A DNA stretch of 64,000 nt from Cryptomeria japonica (GCF_030272615.1 NC_081408.1:611201673-611265672), one strand, 5' to 3'; counted from the first letter of the stretch, positions 1 to 13,172 are shown. Numbers and translations are program-made. Notes: generated from the letters alone by a model not told the origin.

Positions 1-895
1 ATTTTATATTTTTGTGTAGGTGGATAAGCATCCTCCTTCATTACTCACCTTATCTTTAAACCAAGTGATTGAGTATAGAAAATAGCTTAGATTCCTCCTT
101 AGATGTTTTCCATAGATGCCTCATAGTTGGGCATGCAAGGGCAAGATGCATGAGTAATTAAAAAAACTAAAATTTCTAAAATAATAAAATCATGTGATGC
201 CTTCACATCCTCTTGAGCCCTTGGTGGGTAATGGTGAGAAGGGAAACCCTTCTTTACTCAGAATTCATGATGTAAACAAGTCCCTCCTACAAGCAACACC
301 AAAGGACGGATGCAAGGAGAAGACATTTGAATAGAGTAGGGGTTTTACAAAGATCAAAAGATATCAATCCATTCAGAACTTTGAATAAAACATGGTTGTT
401 GCCCAAATCATATAAAGCAAAATAGGATGCTAGAATTAGGAGAGGGGCTCTCTTGTTGCCCAACTTCATTATTTTTTATTCAAGAGTCACAATTTTAAAA
501 GAAAAACTAGCTAAGAAAAATTACTTGTTTCAAGGAGTTGTCACAAAAAGATGTTCAATGCTCCCTAGAACATTTTGACTTCAAACGGTCTTGATTTAAT
601 TGAGCTTTTAGAATTTTGGGGTAGTATGCTCTGACATGTTTTCAAAACCTTTGGTTATGATGTTGTTTTATAGTCCTGTGCTAATCCATCTTTATAATTT
701 TTTCTTGACATAGATTAAATTTCATTGTTTTATCATTCTTGTATAAAATAGTTAAAACCTTTTCACATACCTTATATATTAAAAATTTATATTACTTCAA
801 CTATTAAAAATCTCATATTATATTATATTTCAAAAAATTTAAAAACTTATAGAAATCTTAATACTAGAAAAAAAGTGTAACATTTCCATTTCGCC
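1..895. other. No gene recognised (AT-rich, noncoding)
   Basis: Short open frames occur on the minus strand at 287-469 and 839-1021. The first shows no domain I recognise; the second overlaps the ankyrin remnant described next. There is no clear repeat structure. Confidence 0.5.
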
Positions 896-934
896 TGAAT
901 TTACAAAATTTCCTATTAAAAAAACTAAAAAATA

Positions 935-1190
935 ACGTACCTTTACAAGATGTAAAATTGTTTGACCATCAAATCTCTTGTAGTACTCCATACTTAGGTG
1001 TTGGACGACACAACATTTCAACTACCTTCGCATGATAGGCGGTAATATGCAGCGTTGTGTTTCCCCTGGCGTTACCTCATTAAGCCATTCCTTTGGAGAC
1101 ATACCCAGTTTGATCCATCAATCTTGGGAACAAAGACACCAAGCTCAAGGTAAAAGTGGTTTTTCAATGGGAAGATCGTAACCTCCCTAT
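935..1190 (-). pseudogene. Ankyrin-repeat gene remnant
   Basis: Reading the minus strand, two ankyrin-like pieces are visible in different frames. One contains GNTTLHITAYHAKVVEML (about 1010-1075), matching the GNT-LH-AA-G-VV-LL pattern of an ankyrin helix pair. The other contains DGQTILHLVK and is followed at 940 by a GTACGT that looks like a 5' splice site. Both frames are interrupted by stops, so this is a decayed exon. A second ankyrin remnant of the same orientation lies at 57.5-59.8 kb. The assignment rests on short motifs only, so it is moderate at best. Confidence 0.45.
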
Positions 1191-1615
1191 TTATCATTCA
1201 AATTAGGAGTCACAATTGCGAGTTGCTGATGGCCATTCTCATTATCATTATGTGTTGACGTCACTAATGACGTGCATCTTATTATATTTATAGATGACAG
1301 AACTGCGTGGAAAAATTGCAACATGAGGATCAGGTGGTACCATTTATTCTTCTATTATACGAAATTAGCAATTGCACTTTTGGTGTGCAATGGGTATGTC
1401 GAAGATGTTTGGAAGGTTAATTAGGGAATATTTTGGTCTATTTTATACATTTGTGTACTAATGAAGTTAATTAGGAGGCCCTTTCATAAATTATGGCATT
1501 TGTGCAACAAAGGTATCAATGAAGAAGTGATAGCTTCAAACAAATTATGTATCCACTTATAGGGATCCAAACATGATTGAAAGGATAATTAGGCTCCACT
1601 ACCAACGAGCCCATA

Positions 1616-1768
1616 CTATGTTTGCAATAGAAAGAGAGCGGGAGAGAAAGAAAGAGTTGGAAAAGAGAGAGAGAAAGAGTAGGTTAAGAAGATAGAGATG
1701 GAGAAAAAGATAGAGATTGAGATGGGGGAGAGGGATATGGTAAGGAGATGGAGATAGGTAGATATGGA

Positions 1769-1834
<66 letters not shown>

Positions 1835-2190
1835 GGACATGAAGATAGAGTGGAAGAGGGGAAGAGAGAGACAAGTACATGGAGATATAGAGAGAGAAGA
1901 ATAGGGAAAAATCAATATAGAGGGATAGGGAGATATACAATATACATCAAGAGAGAGATATAGAGGTATAGAGGAAGTAAGAGATATGGAGATAGAGAGA
2001 TATAAATGGTGAGATATAGGGAGAGAGATAGGTAGAGGATTGGGAGATGTCTCAATATTTAGAGAGGCAAAGGGAGAGGGGGAGAGATATAGATAGAGGG
2101 ATATATAGAGAGATAGGAAGACATATAAATATAGGTCTACAAATAGTGGTAGAAAAAGGTGCAATAGAGAGATAGAGAGGGTGGGGGGCG
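1616..2190. repeat. (AT)n / (GA)n microsatellite block
   Basis: A pure AT run at 1771-1798 passes directly into a pure GA run at 1799-1832. Both sit inside about 570 bp of purine-rich GAGATA/GGAGA words on the plus strand, ending in a G-rich run near 2180-2210. The open frames predicted here (for example the Ser/Leu/Ile-rich minus-strand ones) are low-complexity translations, not genes. Confidence 0.95.
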
Positions 2191-2199
2191 GGGGGGAAT

Positions 2200-3480
2200 G
2201 GGGGGGCTTAAGACACTAATACATTTGGCCTCAAATTTCGATGGAGGTTTCTGACAAAGAAGGTATATAGGTCTATCAATTTGCCTTCAATCACTCTTTC
2301 ATTTGTTCGATTAAATAATTTTATCAATTATTTAATCATTGTGTCCTTCTATCCTAGGGGAAATAACTATTTAATTATTTTGCCCCATATCCTAATATTC
2401 CTTCTTTGATAAATAATATTTTTATTTATTTATCCCTTTTTACCTTTCTCACAATTAAATAAATTTATTTTATTTAATTGCCCAGTTAACTAAGATGTGG
2501 AGAAATTAATACATAATATTTATTAATTCACTCTACTTATCTACTTTTCATGCTAATTTGTCTCCACTTCTAACACTTACACCTTCTACTTTCCTCTCCA
2601 CTTCCCACTCCCACTTGCTAATTTATATCCCGGCTTAACTCTTCTCTCTTTCCATTTTCACTACTCCTTTCCTCCACTTTCAAATGGCATATTTTGTTGA
2701 AAATAAATATTTCCAATATTTATTTTCACTTCTCTATTTCATTTCTATGTCTTCCTCCACTTGGAAATGTGATTTCCTATTTATCCTCACTTAACAACTC
2801 CACACAATTAATCTCTTATATTGATCACTTTCAATCTCCAATAAATCTTAGCCATCCAATATATCCCAATTTATCTATAAATTGGATACCCATTTCTCAT
2901 TCTTGCAACCATGATATTTTGATTAACCTCAGAATTAGTCTATTGGATTGCCTTTGCTTTATCACATTTGTGCACTCATCTATTTGAGAGAAACATTAAT
3001 TAGAGGAGAAACAAGAAACAATGAAGTGTCATCAAAGGAGTGCTATGAATTTGGTTAAATTATTTATTTCATTAGGCACTTCATTTTGATAGCTTTGTTG
3101 GACTGATTAGGTTAATTTTACATGATATTAGCTTTTGTGGTTTGCTTTTGATATCATGTTTGCTCTAAACTATTTTCCTAATCGATGGGCAAAACCTTAG
3201 AACCTATCTAATAACTAGAGCTAAGTGCCAATTAACATCATCTAGCCTTTTCTCATGTAGCAAAGTCACCATGACTTGTGAATTAGATTCACAAATACAA
3301 CTCTTTCATCTAAGAAAACACCCTCTCTCCATAGAATATGAATTGACAAGAGCCTCCATGTAATTATTTGTATGAAATCCTTTTTAAATTGAAAAAATAA
3401 GCTAAGTAACACCATAGCTATCTCACCCTACACCCCCAATACCCACATGACTAGGATTCCTCCTAGAAGAACAATCAATA
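2200..3480. other. AT-rich noncoding stretch
   Basis: No gene is seen. The stretch 2290-2530 is full of short self-complementary TTAAATAA/TTATTTAA words, and 2560-2990 is pyrimidine-rich. The G-rich end of the microsatellite at 2180-2210 could mimic a polypurine tract, but no matching second copy of the following sequence was found, so I do not call an LTR. Confidence 0.4.
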
Positions 3481-3859
3481 TTTATCTTCAATACTCCTTG
3501 TGAGGGAGGGAGTCATCAACTAACACAATCAATCTTCTACATAGGGTGTTTGCACCTATTCCTCTTAGCTTGATTCCAACCCACCCCAAGATAAGGATCA
3601 CCTCCCTAAACATGAAAATTGAACCAATTGTAAATATCAACATCATTAAGGTTCACACCTCCATCAAGATCAAACTTTGTCAAGATAGTCTCATGAAGAG
3701 TATGAATAATTTTCCACCACAAATGTTAAGCAACCATTCTAAGATCTTGAAAGATCCAATAATTCCTTAGCAACAAAAGATGAAAAATAATGAAAGTGGG
3801 TCCAAGAACCTAGATATCCTAAAGAAAACAAGTCCTAATTGACAACTTACCCCAACTAT

Positions 3860-4110
3860 CCCAAAAATTAGCCAATGAGGAGACATGTTAGTGGACTCGA
3901 TTCTGAACTCTCCACTAGAGATGTCAAATATCCCTAGAGAAAGAGCATTGAAAAAAAAGATTAGGAATACACTTTTCACTCTTACAACATCACACACATA
4001 GAAGGTCCATAGAATCCTTTCTTGCACAAATTATTCCAATTAAGACATCTATTTTGAACCATGAGCCACATAAAAATATTGCATTCGGGCCAAGAAAATT
4101 TTCTCTACAC
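3860..4110 (-). pseudogene. LINE-1 zf-RVT region remnant
   Basis: Minus-strand translation gives MWLMVQNRCLNWNNLCKKG followed by FYGPSMCV, the LxxRxxTxxNLxxRG-x-CxxC type of region found downstream of RT in plant LINEs. It is frameshifted before the second cysteine pair. Its position 3' of the RT fragments supports the call. Confidence 0.65.
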
Positions 4111-4619
4111 TTGTTTCCACCAAGGAAACCCTATACTCCTAAACAACTTCCTATCAAGCTTTAGGCAGCTCACAGCCATAGATAACTCTTGCCAAAGATC
4201 CCTTGACCCACTTGGTAGCCATTCATGGGGTTCTTTTATCTACAACAAACAACCTACCCCAAATTTTGAACCAAACTTATAATCTGCCATTGTATTTTGT
4301 CCAACTGCAATAAAACTATCACAAAGTAGTTGTAAGTACAGATACATGAAGAGAATCGGAGGATTACCATCCCATGACTCATGTCAAAAACAGATTCTGA
4401 ACTCCTATTATAGATCCAAAAATCCCTCATTTAATAAGATGAGTTACAATCTTCAAAGTATGCCAAATCGTAGATCCCCTTCCCTCCAAGTGGCAATGAG
4501 GAACATCCAAAATACTAACCCTGCTTATATACTTATGCATTAGAATTCAAGCCCAAACTTGTTCCTAACTAGTGTACCAAAGCCAATATAATTTGTCTAT
4601 GAGGACCTACCCATTCAAA

Positions 4620-5960
4620 CTTGTTAACCGAAGATCAAGGCCTCCCTCTTTCATTGGCTGACACACAAACTTCAACTTATTTAAGCTCCACTTAGAAGCA
4701 AGAAAATTACCACTCCAAAACGAATTGGCATGAAAGAGCATCAAGTTCCTCAAGGAAATTGAAGGAGCGACCTAAATAAAACACTTGTAAATAGGAAGAA
4801 CTTGTATCATTGATTGAAGAAGAGTCACCCTAGCAACAATGGAGAGCCATCAATGAGTCTAATGATTAACCTTCAAACATAGCTTAGCCAACAATTGCTA
4901 CTAGTATCCCCTAAGTTGTCTGCCAACAACTAGATAAATACCCAGATAAACCAAGGGAATAAAACCAATTTAAAGCCTTAAAATATTGGTAATATTTCTT
5001 TGAATAGGCTTAGAAGAATTAAAAAAATCAATAGAAGATTTGTACTCATTAACTTTCTATCGTAAAGTGGCTAAATAAATATTCAATGTTTGTCTGAAAA
5101 ATTGGCCCTCATGAAGACAAGCAACCCCAATAAAAGAAATATCATCCATAAACTACAATTGGGAATGCTTTGGCAGCCCATCATCCCAACTCTAACCCTG
5201 AATCAATCCTTGAGAAACCTGAGACTTAATGAATTTACCAAGGTCCTAAGCCATAATAATAAATGTACATATGGAGATAAAGTGTCCCCTTGGAAAACCC
5301 AAATAACTCATAAGGCTCATTATATATAATGATTGAGAGGGGAAAAGAAGTGACACAACTTAGCATCTAGCAGACCCACTCATTATTAAATCCAAAGGCT
5401 AAAAATCATTTTTTGCAAGAATTGCCACTTAACCCTATCATAGGCCTTAGCCATAATAAGTTTGATGAACATAGATTTTTCCTTAGACATTGCCATGGAA
5501 TGAATTGCTTTAGTAAAAACCACCACACCATCCAAAATTTGTCTCCTCACAAAAAAACCTCCCTACCCATCTGAGGTCAAATATAGAAACCAAATTTTGA
5601 GTCTGTTCGCTATCAATTGAGTAATGATTTTATACACCACATTACGAAGAGCAATGTGCCTAAGTAATTCCAAATGATTACCAGTGCCTTATTTTTTTAG
5701 AATAAGAAAAAGTGAAGTAGAATTCAAGTCCTGAAGCATTTGTTTGCTATGTCTCATCTCCTAGACCATGTACCAAAAAATAGATTCAATAATACACAAA
5801 AAGACTTGTAAAAATTCTATGGGAAATCCACTCAGACTGAGAGATTTGCCTTTATTCATTGTGAAAATAACCTCTTCCAATTCCGATAGAGAGATCAGGT
5901 TAGTGAGAGCTTCATTCATCTCATTAGTGAGTAAAGAAGGAATATAGGCCAAAATCAAGT
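4620..5960 (-). pseudogene. LINE-1 reverse transcriptase remnant
   Basis: Minus-strand fragments read in order: GKSLSLSGFPIEFLQ (5761-5958; the GKSPGPDGFP-like start of LINE RT), VVYKIITQLIANRLK (about 5600), MAKAYDRVKWQFLQ (about 5440; the KAYDRV block) and FMDDISFIG (about 5130; the catalytic DD box, usually FADD or YADD). They lie in several frames separated by stops. The family role is copying the element RNA onto nicked target DNA; this copy cannot encode a working enzyme. Confidence 0.85.
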
Positions 5961-6439
5961 TCTCCTCATGTGGAGTAGGAGGTGAATCTTCAGTAAACAG
6001 AACATACTAGAACTGTGTAGCTTGATGAGAGATCTCCCATAGAGAGGTCAATTGAATTCTTGTTGATTTAATCAAAGAGAAAATATAACTCCCATTCATA
6101 TGAGCTTTTATAGAATTATGAAATAAAATTGTGTTCCTATCACCTTCCTAGAGCCAATTAATCTGAGCCTTTTGAATCCAAAAGTCTCTTCATGGAATCC
6201 TCACTCCTCTAACTCCCTCACAATTTGAGGCTCAATTCTTCTTAATACCTTGATGAAACCATAATCTTGAATGTGGTGGGTGATATCATATAGATGCACT
6301 TGAATAGTCCTCTTTGTAGCATGCAAGTTACCAAAGCACTGTCTATTCCACCTTATTTCAAAAACTGCAAATTCTTAGTAAAGGAAAACACACTCATACC
6401 AAAGAAAAGACCACCAAGTCTCCACCAATGGCCCATTAA

Positions 6440-7000
6440 ATCTTGAAGTGAAGAGTCCAAAATGCACATGAGTTGAAACTTAAATAGAGGATTCTTAGGA
6501 ACTCTAAAAGTAGTTGCTAAAAAATTAAATTTCTAAGTGATCCAAACCTCTTTAGTCAATGATCTCAGAAATGGTAAACAAACTATCTCCAACCCAAAAG
6601 AAGGAGACCAGAAATCATTCCAACTGCTTAAGAATAATTCCATCTCCACATTATTTATTATTCCAAGATAGAACCCATTACATGGTTTTAGGTCAATTAA
6701 ATTGAGAATGTCCTTATTCTCATGAAGAAGATTAGAAGAGTGATCCAACCTAGCCATCCCCCATTTTTCTCATCTAGACAACACAAAATTAAAGTCACTA
6801 GCTAAAATCCAAAGAAGATAAGGAGCACAAGATTGAACATACCTTATACAAGGCCAAAGCAAAATTTCCCCATGGAGATCAATCAAAGCATAAACATTAG
6901 TAATCAGAATATTTTACCAAAAAAAGTACCACTTGGTTCATTCCGTCTCACTTGGCCTTATGGGCTTCTCAAGAGGTAGACCCTTTTACCTAAAAAGAAG
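6440..7000 (-). pseudogene. LINE-1 endonuclease (EEP/AP-type) remnant
   Basis: The translated minus strand shows ITNVYALIDLHGE, then LLWILASDFNFVLS, where the usual catalytic GDFN reads SDFN, then MARLDHSSNLLHE and LNLIDLKPCNG. This is the pattern of LINE apurinic-type endonucleases, which nick target DNA to start reverse transcription. A stop and frameshifts follow the DFN motif. The piece 6533-6757 is the longest uninterrupted frame. It precedes the RT piece on the same strand, as expected for ORF2. Confidence 0.75.
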
Positions 7001-7160
7001 ATAATAACAATTTCTCTTACACCCAATGTCCAATGGAAGAGGAGAAGAGATGGTACTTTTGTTATCACTTTTAAAGTTCTATCTAAACACGAAACATATC
7101 AAAGGAAAGAAAGTTAATTAACTCCAAAATGAAAAAAAAATATGTTCACCTAATTAAACT

Positions 7161-9794
7161 AGAAAAGAAAAGACAAACAAATATCTAAACAAATGAGTAA
7201 ACAAGGAGCTCTTCCCTGCAAACGTGTTTCACAATAAACTATCACTTTTCAATCCGATGCAACTAAATTTTAGTATTTTCAAACTTTACCTGTGCTCCAA
7301 TCAAAGTTGGTGATAGAAAGACCGCTTGGACTAGGTTTTAAGTATCATTCCAAGAGCCTGTCTTGAAATCCTTAGCAGTTGGAGCCACAAAAACAACTTA
7401 GTTCTTAGGAAGGCCACTCTCCTTGGGAATGAGCTGGCAAAACACACAAAAATCATAGGAGATGAGCACAATACCCATATAAATTTTTCTCTCAAGTTTA
7501 TTACACTATGAAATAGTGCGAGTTATTTGAACTCCTAAACAGTCAGCTGAATCTAACTAATAAATCCTCTGATTTCACAAGCGGCACAAAGAAACCCTAG
7601 ACTAGACCACATTACATGTATGTTCACAACGAGATTTTGACCTGTATATGGTAAGCTATATTGGACAAAATTTTGCAGCTTCTTCACAGGAAAAACCATT
7701 AAATTTCAACATGGAAGCACTTCCAGGCAGTGAAAACGCTAAGGCTAACAAAACATGAAACAAATTTTGTAGCATAAATACCTGGAAACCCGAAGGCTAA
7801 CAACACTTAAGGATGTAATTTTTGCACCTATTTTTGGGTTTATCTAAGCTTTGTTGCAAAACTATTTCCTAACCACCCTTAGGGATTGACAATCTGGATC
7901 TCCCACACTTGATAACAACATTAATCCCTTTGTAAAAACAATCTTTATAACTAATTAATAATTAGTAAATAGTCACCAATAACCTAGGAACCACTATCCT
8001 TAAGTGATCACATTTTCCCTGAATCTTTAATCAAACCAAACAAAGAATTTAATCAATTTCCACCACTATAATTGGGTACACAAATACTGTGAAGGGTACT
8101 GCAAAACGCATATAGAATATTAATACTCAGATGAATTGTCATATACAAATGCAAAATCTATTCCACCTCTATGAATGAACTGCGCCCCTCTATTGAAAAA
8201 TGGAAGAACAATGGAAATATAATGAAGACAAGTGCCTCCAAATAAAGCGAAAAATTTGTTTACCTATAGCAGAGGATTTTCATTATTTGAAACGCATGGA
8301 CTTAACTTGAACCATCAACGGTCTGCAGAGGTGGATAAAGGATGCAAGACGATAGGTAAAATCTCGTGAATTCATCACCCATCGATTTCTCTCGCCGCTT
8401 GTTGAGTTCTTTCTGTGCATGCATTTTTCGTTCCTGTCTTTGAAAACGTAGTTGTAGAGATACTGAAAAAGGCATATAGAAAACACATAACTGAAAAACA
8501 TAGTTGTTTCTCTAAGGGTGTTCACACCCACTAAGTAAAAACTCCACTTGTAGAGATAAACACACCTTCAGATGTTTGGAAGTAAGACATTAAATTAGTT
8601 GTATTAAAAAATCTTGTGGTTTCCAGTCAATAAATATCAAATCCATTTGTAATATTGTGCAATTAATACAATACATTGCATTCATTTAAGACATTTGGAA
8701 TTTAGAGTCTAAAATTTAGTTTTAGGAACAGGAGATTAGCAATATATGTAGAGAATTATATGGTTGACAAGCTTGAAACACTAAAATCCAAGTGTGATTT
8801 GCCATGTCTAATGTGCAAATCTTTTGCATTATAGACATTAGGACTCAAGAACATAAGATTTATATATTCTCTTGTAGGATAGCATGCCAAAAAATGTATA
8901 CTTCACTTTTAATATTTCATTTATAGGAATCCAAAGTTTCAGTTTAGATGCAACACTAAAAGATAGTAAATAATAACCTATATATATAACTTCTTTAAAA
9001 ACTGCTCCATTATATAGCATACACGTTTAACTAAACATTTCAAATTTGTAATTTAATTTTTTATTTCTCATTTAAAAATGAGTCATTAAATTGGTTCAAT
9101 GTTATCTTGTTTAGCTAAACATTTCAAATTTGCAATTTGATTTGGATGCAATACAGCTCTAGAGGCTAAGAATATAAATTTTATCTTAAATGATTTTAGC
9201 AATTGTACAATTCTTGTACAAATTTTGCTTTTTTCTTTATAAAACAACAAAGAAGTGTAAAACCTTCACATGGTTCATAAATGAACCTTTGAAAGAGTCA
9301 ACTTGACAGAGATTAAATTTCAAATCTAAGATGGGAAATAGGATTTGTGATTTCCAAGCTATAAGTTCAAAATATGTGAAAAACAAACCATCTAAAATAT
9401 TTTTAGAAATGCTCCACTTTATAGTCTGAAAGTGTAGAGTTCAACTAAATACATCAAATTGAAAAAATCATTAAATAAACAATAACATATTCAAGCACAA
9501 AATGGGGATGACCCCACAATGTAGCAATTAGCTCCGAGCCTCCTACATGGGAGGTTCTACTCGAGGCCCATATGCATTCATTTGCACATGAATAGGTTAA
9601 AGGTAATTTTTCTATTTTTGAACTAGAGTTTGGGTTAAAAATGCATTAGTATAGATGCTTATGACCCAAAATAAAACATAATGCCATTATGGGATGTTTT
9701 AAATAATTTTTTTTTCATTTGAGGGATCATCTAAAAATATAAATAATTCTATTAGAATCAACTAAAATTAATTTGAACTGTAATCTTAATTAAC
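7161..9794. other. No gene recognised; AT-rich with small internal repeats
   Basis: The weak minus-strand frame at 8283-8531 has no domain I know. A direct repeat of TTTAGCTAAACATTTCAAAT-like sequence occurs near 9026 and 9110. A short GC-richer patch at 9500-9580 is not recognised. Confidence 0.4.
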
Positions 9795-10140
9795 TTTACA
9801 ACTCATATTCTTTATAATAATAGTTTTTCAAATGTGACAAAAAGGTATCTTCTTTATAATAATATTTTTTCAACAAAGGCATCTTCTTAATAATAATCTC
9901 ATTTAAATATTGACAAAAGCATCTTCTTTATAAAAAAAAAAAATCAACAAAAGGCATCTCCTTTGTAATAATATTTTTTCCAATGCTGACAAAAGGCGTC
10001 TTCTTTATAATAATATTTTTTCAAATTTGACAAATGCATCTTATTTATAATAATGTTTTATAAAAGTTGACAAAAGCATCTTCTTTACAATAATCTTTTA
10101 TCTAATGTTGACAAAAGGCATCTTTATAATAAACTTTTTT
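9795..10140. repeat. ~45-bp minisatellite, left inverted arm
   Basis: About eight imperfect copies of a unit whose core reads GACAAAAGGCATCTTCTTTA followed by TAATAATATTTTTTC. The reverse complement of the same unit recurs at 13,010-13,172, so the two arrays form inverted arms around a 2.9-kb core. Confidence 0.85.
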
Positions 10141-11895
10141 TAAATGTGTTTGATTAAGGATAAAACAAGTTTTGAGGGGGAATTGAAACCACTTACAACA
10201 GCTTTTGAAGGGACCTAACCCCTTAGATTTTACTAGGATTTGGAACCCACAGAACAATGCTACCAAGAGATACAATCATAGAAAATCAACAGCCCAACCA
10301 CAACCATAACAGAAAAGAACCAGTTGAAGAAGGTCAAAACCTTACACCTTCAAAGCCAAAAGAAGATTAAGCAAGATAGTCCAAGGGTTTTATCAAGACT
10401 CCCTTAACCTTCAACATATACCAGGGGGTTTTCAATTGGCCATAACCTGAATCTTTGCACAAAAAGATCCCAAAACCAAAACAACAAAATTTATGAATAA
10501 AATCACTAAGGGATAATCTAGAATTAAGGGGGTTTGGAAGTCTCCTCAAGCCTTCAAGTTGGGTAAAATGGCTCCCAAAACCATCTTGAAAATGGGGTTT
10601 AGCAGGCTCCAACAACCCAAACCATAGGTGCTTGAAAGGTTCATATAACCTTGAGCTTGAGAGTGAGCTGGGCAGAACACAAAAAACATTCCAAACTCAC
10701 CACCTCAATAGGTGAAAATGAAGACAAACCATTAAAGCCACTAGCCACTAAACTCACACAACCATGAAAGAGGGAATCATCTATTTCCCATCTAAAGAGG
10801 CCAACAAAGAAAAGATGACTAGAAGTCGGCTCTTGATCAACAAAGCACTTTTCCACCTCCATAGGAAAAGGACCCACCTCAATAGGGATTGAAGAGAAGC
10901 AAAACACCAGGTGAGGCATCTTAGTATCGATCAACCCCACAAGAAACAAATGAAGAAGAACAACACAATGCCAAAAACTAGAGCTACTGGGTTTTTAAAA
11001 GGCTTCCAAAACCTTCAAGAGACGCTGAGAATCACAATAGTCAAAGACCAAATAAATAACCTTTACCCAAGAATCGAACTCTATAGGATAAGAGTAGTAA
11101 ATATAATTCAATCTAGTGAATAGAACATAACACAAACCATCCTCAGAAAACAGGGCATCAAGAGCCCTCAGGAAACTCCATCTGAAAACAATTGACTAAC
11201 CACACTTTCCTACAATAGAAAAATCCATTGACCTCTATAGAATAAGGAAGGAAGGAGCGAAGAAGGAAGGAAAGACGGACCCAGATCAAGAGCAATTGCA
11301 AGCTCTCAAAAATAAACCAAGAAAACAAGAGAGCCAAGACAACAACTAGAGTCCCCAATAAAGGGATAAGAACAAGAAAGCACAAAGTCCACCAAGAGAT
11401 CAAGAGACAAATCCCTAAAGAAGCCCGAGAGGAACCACTGGCAAATAGCCCAAAACAACAAGCCCCCACTGAAGCACCAAAACCTCTAAGATTTGAAGGG
11501 AAGAGGCCGAGGTGGAGAACAAAAACCCCAAATTACCCCCCAAACTAGAAGCCATCAAAAGAAATCTGTCTGAAAGAGAAGAGCACGATCAAACAAGCCC
11601 TCCTACCTGAGAGAAGAGAAATTCAAAACCAGAAAACTAGGTATCCATCCTTGATGGTAGAGCATGATGTAGAAAGATGTGGCCAGACAGAGAAGACACA
11701 CAAGTCATCATCCTCTCCAGTGAAAACCATACCCAAGAAAATTCATGACCGATCCAAAAGGACGGAGCAAAGAACAAAGGCCTAGAAAAGGCCCTTCCTC
11801 CCATTGTCAGCATCGTCATCCTCTCCATCTCTAGATCCTTCCACCATAGAAACCCTAAATCTCTTGCTCTCTCCTTGCATGTGCTCCATGGAGCT
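10141..11895. other. Core between minisatellite arms, no gene recognised
   Basis: The plus strand is purine-rich with recurring AACCTTCAAG/CCCAAAACC words and some open minus-strand frames of 60-103 codons (for example 10,641-10,949 and 11,158-11,469). None shows a recognisable domain. It could be the noncoding leader of a retroelement or captured host DNA; I cannot decide. Confidence 0.35.
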
Positions 11896-12003
11896 GTAAT
11901 TAAGAATAGTTGGTAGCTCAACACCATAGTAGTTAAGAAATTTTATAAATGCAATATATAAAATGTATGGACACATAATATAATTTTTATAAATGAATTA
12001 TTT
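11896..12003 (+). repeat. ~105-bp direct repeat, copy 1
   Basis: Starts with TTAAGAATAGTTG and carries TAAATGCAATATATAAAATG and TAATTTTTATAAATGA. The same order of words recurs at 13,173-13,288, with about 1.2 kb between the copies. Confidence 0.8.
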
Positions 12004-12086
12004 ATTAAACAAGTGGTGTCATTTTTTTTATGGAGTTCCATACCTGCAAGCATGAAAACCCAGCAAGGGCATGAAGCTCGCGAGTT

Positions 12087-12669
12087 GCCAACCCAACGAG
12101 GGCCTTCACAAAGTATTTTTTGCCACTCGATACAGGGGCATGAGCCAATAGATTGAACCTCTTTAGCTAAGAGCCAAGGATTGAAGGGTATCCATTCCGC
12201 CAAATTCACCAAGGGCATGATCCCGACCTCATCCCTTATGATGGGTCTTCATAAATTATTTTTTGCCACCCAATAAAAGGGCACGAGCCAATAGGATGAA
12301 CCTCTTTGGCTAAGAGCCAAGGACTGAGGGGTATCCATTCCACCAAATTCATCCAAGGCACGATCCCGACCTCATCCCTTATGATGGGCCTTCACAAAGT
12401 ATTTTTTGCCACCTGATACAGGGGCATGAGCCAATAGGCTGAACCTCTTTTGCTAAGAGCCAAGGATTGAGGGGCATCCATTCCGCCAAATTTGCCCAAG
12501 GCACAATCCTAACCTCATCCCTTATGATAGGCCTTAACAAAGTATTTTTCACTACCCGATATAAGGGCACGAGCCAATACGTTGACCCTCTTTGTCTAAG
12601 AGCCAAGGACTAAGGGGTATCCATTCCGCCAAATTATCCTAGGGCACAATCCCAACCTCATCACTTATG
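12087..12669. repeat. 143-bp tandem repeat, about four copies
   Basis: The word CATCCCTTATGAT recurs with its TTATG ending at 12,240, 12,383, 12,526 and 12,669, an exact 143-bp period. Each unit carries CAAAGTATTTTTTGCCAC, GGGGCATGAGCCAATAG, AAGAGCCAAGGA and TATCCATTCCGCCAAATT. The period is not a multiple of three, so the open minus-strand frames here are not a repeat protein. Array GC content is well above its surroundings. Confidence 0.95.
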
Positions 12670-13009
12670 ATGTCGGAGCCTTGCACTCAACAAGACTTGA
12701 TCCCTGGTGGGCTCATTTGGAGCCATTCAACTTCACCAACAGACCAAGGGCCCATTGACTATGGTGTTATTTAAAAATGAAAGGTTAATGAGAATGACAT
12801 CAATAGTAATAAATTTCTACTACATATAATAATTTGTAATTTTTTTTTGGAAAATTGAACTTTTCATCCACACAAATCAATAAGAATACAATAAAATGAC
12901 TTTTTTAATCATATAAAATAAAAATTGCATTTAAACTACAAATTTTTTTAATCTTTACAATCATTTTGTTAAACTAATTGATTTTTTTTTTCAATGAATG
13001 CAATAGTAT

Positions 13010-13172
13010 CTTGCCTTTGGCACAACTAAAAAGATTATTATAAAGAAATGTCTTTTGTCAACATTGAAAAAAAATATTATTATAAAGAAGATTCCTTTTG
13101 TTGAAAAAAATATAATAAAGAAGAAACATTTTAAAAAGATTATTATAGAAAAGATGCTTTTGTGAACATTTG
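13010..13172. repeat. ~45-bp minisatellite, right inverted arm
   Basis: About four units reading TTATTATAAAGAAGAT and CTTTTGTCAACATT, the reverse complement of the array at 9795-10,140. Confidence 0.8.

Larger units (their letters stand above)
3480..7160 (-). mobile_element. LINE-1: decayed non-LTR retrotransposon
   Basis: On the minus strand, the order from right to left is endonuclease, reverse transcriptase, then zf-RVT, the normal order of a plant L1-type ORF2. Every domain is broken by stops and frameshifts, so the copy is old and inactive. I could not fix either end: no poly(A) tail or target-site duplication was recognised. The right boundary is where endonuclease-like sequence fades near 7.1 kb. 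Confidence 0.85.

Noticed and set aside
1599-2164. 182- and 113-codon minus-strand ORFs
   Set aside because: Low-complexity Ser/Leu/Ile/Tyr text from GA/TA simple repeats.
2190-3000. Solo LTR after a G-rich tract
   Set aside because: No second copy, no target duplication and no clear TG...CA pair could be shown.
12379-12606. Repeat protein with an NPWLLAKEVQPIGSC-like motif
   Set aside because: The DNA period is 143 bp, not a multiple of three, so successive units are in different frames.
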